15,113 nucleotides of DNA from Candidatus Omnitrophota bacterium (GTDB lineage: Bacteria; Omnitrophota; Gorgyraeia; Gygaellales; Profunditerraquicolaceae): NCBI GenBank assembly GCA_023247875.1, contig JAHFFQ010000018.1, forward strand, positions 1 to 15,113, written 5' to 3'. A program made the position numbers and the translations under genes. Shown here one piece after another: positions 13,006 to 15,113 of the stretch. Numbering within the stretch: the first letter of the stretch is position 1; the number at the start of each line of letters is the position of its first letter. Under the pieces are notes generated by a model. That model was not told where the DNA came from, ran no database searches, and was given only the letters and a program-made list of their open reading frames with translations.

Positions 13006-14133
13006 TTATTTTAATTCTTTAAATACCGGATGGAAATTAGTTGGCTGTATTATGCGGCAGAAAATCTTGAAGATTGGATTAAAGAGCTTATTGCGGTGTT
13101 TTACATAAATATACAGCGGGATAAAACTAAAACCGAGCCTCCTTTTCGGCTCATAGCCAGTAGCTCCCATTTCGTATTTCTTTATTTTATTTTCAATGCA
13201 CCAATTCATCAGATCGCGAAACCTTACAAAATAAAGATGATATTGATGGGCAACTGAATAATCGAACCCCAGATAATAATCAATGAAATAATCTCCCGAT
13301 ACCAGACAAAACGCAAATGCCGCTATCTTATTATCTATTCTCCATAAGAAAAATTTCGTCTCATGCGGCATATTTTTCGATATATTCTTAAAAAAATCTA
13401 TTGTCAGTTTCTCCAGCCCCATTTCCTGCCTCTCATATGTCTGCAGGTATAGAGCGTACACCTGGTCCAATACACTATCCTCCAGCTTATTTGTAATTTC
13501 TAAGTTAATTTTTACCTTACCGTCTATCTTTAAAAATTTCCTTTTTAAACCGCTTCTCGATACGCTGCTTAATGTCTTTAGATATTCGTCGAAACTGGTA
13601 AAATGGATATCCATGTCAGTAGACGGCAGGGAATTGATCCTAAGAAAACCACTGTCAAGGCATTCATCAAGAACCTTCCTGTAGCTAAGGTCAAAATCCT
13701 TAAACGCAATAATCCCTGCTTGCTCTTGGCGGGCTATCTGTTCCATGCCCTTATATATTGCCTTAATTATTACCCGGGGCTCTTGGGCTATACCTATCCT
13801 ACCTTGCCCCATCGGTAATCCGCAAATCAAAATTCTGGGGTTCAAAATACCCGGGAAAAAACTTTTGATAAAGTTAGTGGCCTTTTTAAATTTACCGGCA
13901 ACGGCAATATCCAGAGGAAAATCCATCATAAAACAGTTGGTTGAGCCAACCAGGGTATCGTTATCGTAAACTAAAATATAAAAGAATGAAAACTGGGACA
14001 GATTTGATTCATCTAGGGTCTTAAAGAAATAATAGCTTTCTAATACATGCGGATATACTCCGCTCCAGTCCCGGGAGGAGATCTCTTCAATCTTTCTTAC
14101 AATCTTAACCTTCAAGCCGGATTCTGCAGCCAT
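13006..14133 (-). CDS. FemAB/GNAT-fold acyltransferase-like protein
   Basis: A 375-residue soluble protein with two GNAT-like halves. The first half has FFYILVYDNDTLVGSTNCFM, with PRILICGLPMGQG nearby. The second half has SVSRSGLKRKFLKIDG, the Ser-x-x-x-Arg-Lys-like segment common in FemAB-like proteins. Then come TKFFLWRIDNKIAAFAFCLV, DYFIDYYLGFDYSVAHQYHL and KYEMGATGYEPKRRLGFSF. The last segment is typical of Fem-type aminoacyltransferases and related 'peptidoglycan biosynthesis' proteins. Substrate unknown; amino-acyl or acyl transfer in the envelope is the likely class. GGGAG lies about 12 bases before the ATG. It starts 19 bases after the second EamA-like gene and is the last gene of that operon. 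AT-rich compared with the left of the window. Confidence 0.78.
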   Translation of the reverse strand: MAAESGLKVKIVRKIEEISSRDWSGVYPHVLESYYFFKTLDESNLSQFSFFYILVYDNDTLVGSTNCFMMDFPLDIAVAGKFKKATNFIKSFFPGILNPRILICGLPMGQGRIGIAQEPRVIIKAIYKGMEQIARQEQAGIIAFKDFDLSYRKVLDECLDSGFLRINSLPSTDMDIHFTSFDEYLKTLSSVSRSGLKRKFLKIDGKVKINLEITNKLEDSVLDQVYALYLQTYERQEMGLEKLTIDFFKNISKNMPHETKFFLWRIDNKIAAFAFCLVSGDYFIDYYLGFDYSVAHQYHLYFVRFRDLMNWCIENKIKKYEMGATGYEPKRRLGFSFIPLYIYVKHRNKLFNPIFKIFCRIIQPTNFHPVFKELK

Positions 14134-14152
14134 GTTTAGAGTTTTCTCCCTT

Positions 14153-14533
14153 TTAACCTATCGCTACCAGCATTATTCCGCATACAACAGCAAATATCCC
14201 AAGCCACCGTGCGGTATTAATTTTTTCCTTTAATATTGATACTGAAGCCAGGGCAATGAGAATATAGCGCATGCTATCAATAGAAAAAGCAAAATTTAAA
14301 TCTGATTTTGTGAGTACAAATAGCCACATGAATAGCGAAAGGGTACTAAAAATAACGCTAATCCATACCTTGGGAGTTTTGATCAATTGGATCACCAGAT
14401 GAATTACCTTTTTTACGGTATTGATATGTAAATCCAATGAATTAATGGACGATTTTAGAAATAGCTGACTGACTGTGTCGCAAATGTCGGTTGCGAATAT
14501 CAAAAAAATAATAAAAATCAAATTTTGTTTCAT
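14153..14533 (-). CDS. EamA/SMR-type half transporter, second subunit
   Basis: A 126-residue protein with four membrane helices. The pattern VSQLFLKSS in helix 1, VLTKSDLNFAFSIDSMRYIL in helix 3 and ILKEKINTARWLGIFAVVCG in helix 4 is that of EamA-like small transporters. The conserved Lys-Glu-Lys-x-Asn and Arg-Trp-x-Gly lie at the membrane edge of helix 4. Its ATG overlaps the stop of the partner gene by 4 bases, so a heterodimer similar in layout to ArnE/ArnF is likely. The cargo is unknown; with a Fem-like transferase next door, a lipid-linked or amino-acid-like molecule is plausible. Confidence 0.8.
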   Translation of the reverse strand: MKQNLIFIIFLIFATDICDTVSQLFLKSSINSLDLHINTVKKVIHLVIQLIKTPKVWISVIFSTLSLFMWLFVLTKSDLNFAFSIDSMRYILIALASVSILKEKINTARWLGIFAVVCGIMLVAIG

Positions 14534-14946
14534 TGATTTTCTTTCTTATGTTTGCTGCTAATCGATACAAGTATTACTCCGAATAGTATAATCAATATGC
14601 CCGCCCACCTAAGACGGGAAATCTTTTCATGAAGAAAAACTAGCGAAACCAAAGGAACGGTTATATAACTGAAGCTGCATACAGGCACCGCTACGCTTAA
14701 ATCAATCCTGGAGAGGACGGTTGACCAAATAGTGAATATTAACAATACAGAAAATAATCCCAGCCATAAAAAAGGAGAAGGAATAATATTTATGATAAAA
14801 TGCAAACCGTCATTAAGGGCCTTGATTTCAAAACCGCTTTCCGCTAAAGCGGTTTTTTTAAAACAGAATTGAGCGAATGTTTCCAGAAAATCTATAAAAA
14901 TCAGCAAAAATAATATTTTTAAAGTTAAGTGGCGTTTTTTCGGCAT
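14530..14946 (-). CDS. EamA/SMR-type half transporter, first subunit
   Basis: A 138-residue protein with four membrane helices. LETFAQFCFKKTAL in helix 1, VLSRIDLSVAVPVCSFSYIT in helix 3 and FLHEKISRLRWAGILIILFG in helix 4 match the EamA half-unit. Its ends are basic. The Shine-Dalgarno is weak (AGGT about 12 bases upstream), but a promoter fits at 14965-14992. First gene of an operon with its partner subunit and the Fem-like protein. On the opposite strand the gene body contains a hairpin followed by a T-run at 14831-14859. Confidence 0.8.
   Translation of the reverse strand: MPKKRHLTLKILFLLIFIDFLETFAQFCFKKTALAESGFEIKALNDGLHFIINIIPSPFLWLGLFSVLLIFTIWSTVLSRIDLSVAVPVCSFSYITVPLVSLVFLHEKISRLRWAGILIILFGVILVSISSKHKKENQ
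14831..14859 (+). terminator. Terminator-like hairpin inside the transporter gene, antisense
   Basis: AAACCGCTTT (14831-14840), loop CCGCT, AAAGCGGTTT (14846-14855), with the T-run continuing to 14859. On the plus strand this is a textbook intrinsic terminator, yet it lies inside a minus-strand coding region where it encodes KKTALAESGF. It could stop antisense transcripts or be chance. Confidence 0.4.
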
Positions 14947-14964
14947 TTTACTTTTATTACCTAA

Positions 14965-14992
14965 ATTTTATATTGTCTTTATACATTTTCAA
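14965..14992 (-). promoter_or_regulatory. Promoter of the EamA/acyltransferase operon
   Basis: On the minus strand: TTGAAA (14987-14992), 16-base spacer, TAAAAT (14965-14970). It lies directly after the terminator hairpin of the tRNA gene. Expected transcription start near 14958. Confidence 0.5.
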
Positions 14993-14998
14993 AATAAA

Positions 14999-15025
14999 AA
15001 CCTCTACCTTTTACGAGTAGAGGTT
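14999..15025 (-). terminator. Intrinsic terminator after tRNA-Asn
   Basis: AACCTCTAC (14999-15007) and GTAGAGGTT (15017-15025) form a perfect 9-bp stem with a 9-base loop. On the minus strand TTTTATTTT follows. It lies 31 bases behind the 3' end of the tRNA. Confidence 0.75.
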
Positions 15026-15056
15026 ATCGGCTACCCAATGAATTAAAATATGAAAA

Positions 15057-15113
15057 CTCCCCCTCTAGGACTCGAACCTAGGACCTGGAGATTAACAGTC
15101 TCTCGCTCTACCA
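15057..15113 (-). tRNA. tRNA-Asn (anticodon GUU), 3' part
   Basis: The 5' part is cut by the window edge. Read on the minus strand: the D-arm end TGGTAGAGC, the anticodon loop CTGTTAA with anticodon GTT (Asn), the T-arm CTAGG-TTCGAGT-CCTAG, and the acceptor 3' strand AGGGGGA with discriminator G at 15057, as usual for Asn. CCA is not encoded. One base pair at the top of the anticodon stem (27-43, A-C) appears mismatched. A terminator follows at 14999-15025. Confidence 0.9.

Overview
The window looks like a piece of an uncultured Gram-negative bacterial chromosome. Evidence includes signal peptides, a lipobox, an AsmA-like protein, MEP-pathway isoprenoid genes and DUF134/NifX-type genes. The mix of small secreted proteins of unknown function, short palindromic repeats and fused housekeeping domains recalls Omnitrophota/PVC-type metagenome bins, but that placement is only an impression. 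By eye, base composition is near 45-50% G+C up to about 11 kb, then falls clearly (under about 40%) towards a tRNA-Asn gene cut by the right edge. The right third may therefore be accessory DNA next to a tRNA.

Layout, left to right. (1) 1-2107, minus strand: an operon of an NDH-2-like flavoprotein, a DoxX membrane protein and a thioredoxin-DsbD/CcdA-type electron-transfer protein cut by the window start. (2) 2255-4134, plus strand: a trans-polyprenyl diphosphate synthase and ispH overlapping by ATGA, so MEP-pathway output and prenyl chain elongation are linked. (3) 4121-5346, minus strand: purU (formyl-THF deformylase) and a holin-like/DUF2934 membrane protein. (4) 5402-7199, minus strand: a Met/Cys-rich secreted protein, a small TPR lipoprotein and a permease with a CSCS motif, behind a good sigma70-type promoter; probably metal or metalloid handling. 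(5) 7264-9664, minus strand: an AsmA-like protein followed by a one-piece fusion of diadenylate cyclase (CdaA) with its usual separate regulator (YbbR/CdaR). Its promoter is back to back with that of (6), a secreted protein at 9789 with an SH3/LSm-like start and an STI1-like tail; an inverted repeat covers both -35 boxes. (7) 10317-11160, minus strand: two small charged proteins of unknown function.

(8) 11418-12827, minus strand: DUF134 regulator, SAM methyltransferase, NifX-like protein and a truncated DsrE-like remnant too short for routine gene calling. The block has a strong promoter overlapped by a 20-bp palindrome that looks like an operator, and it is bracketed by two imperfect 31-bp direct repeats. 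(9) 13006-14946, minus strand: two overlapping four-helix EamA/SMR-type half transporters and a FemAB/GNAT-like acyltransferase, suggesting envelope-lipid or glycan modification. (10) 15057 to the end: 3' part of tRNA-Asn(GUU) with an intrinsic terminator behind it. No CRISPR array, insertion sequence, transposase or phage structural gene is visible.

The most interesting items are the CdaA-CdaR fusion with an altered RHR motif, the repeat-bracketed DUF134 block with its operator and DsrE remnant, and the divergent promoter dyad. All protein assignments come from motif recognition by eye, without database searches.
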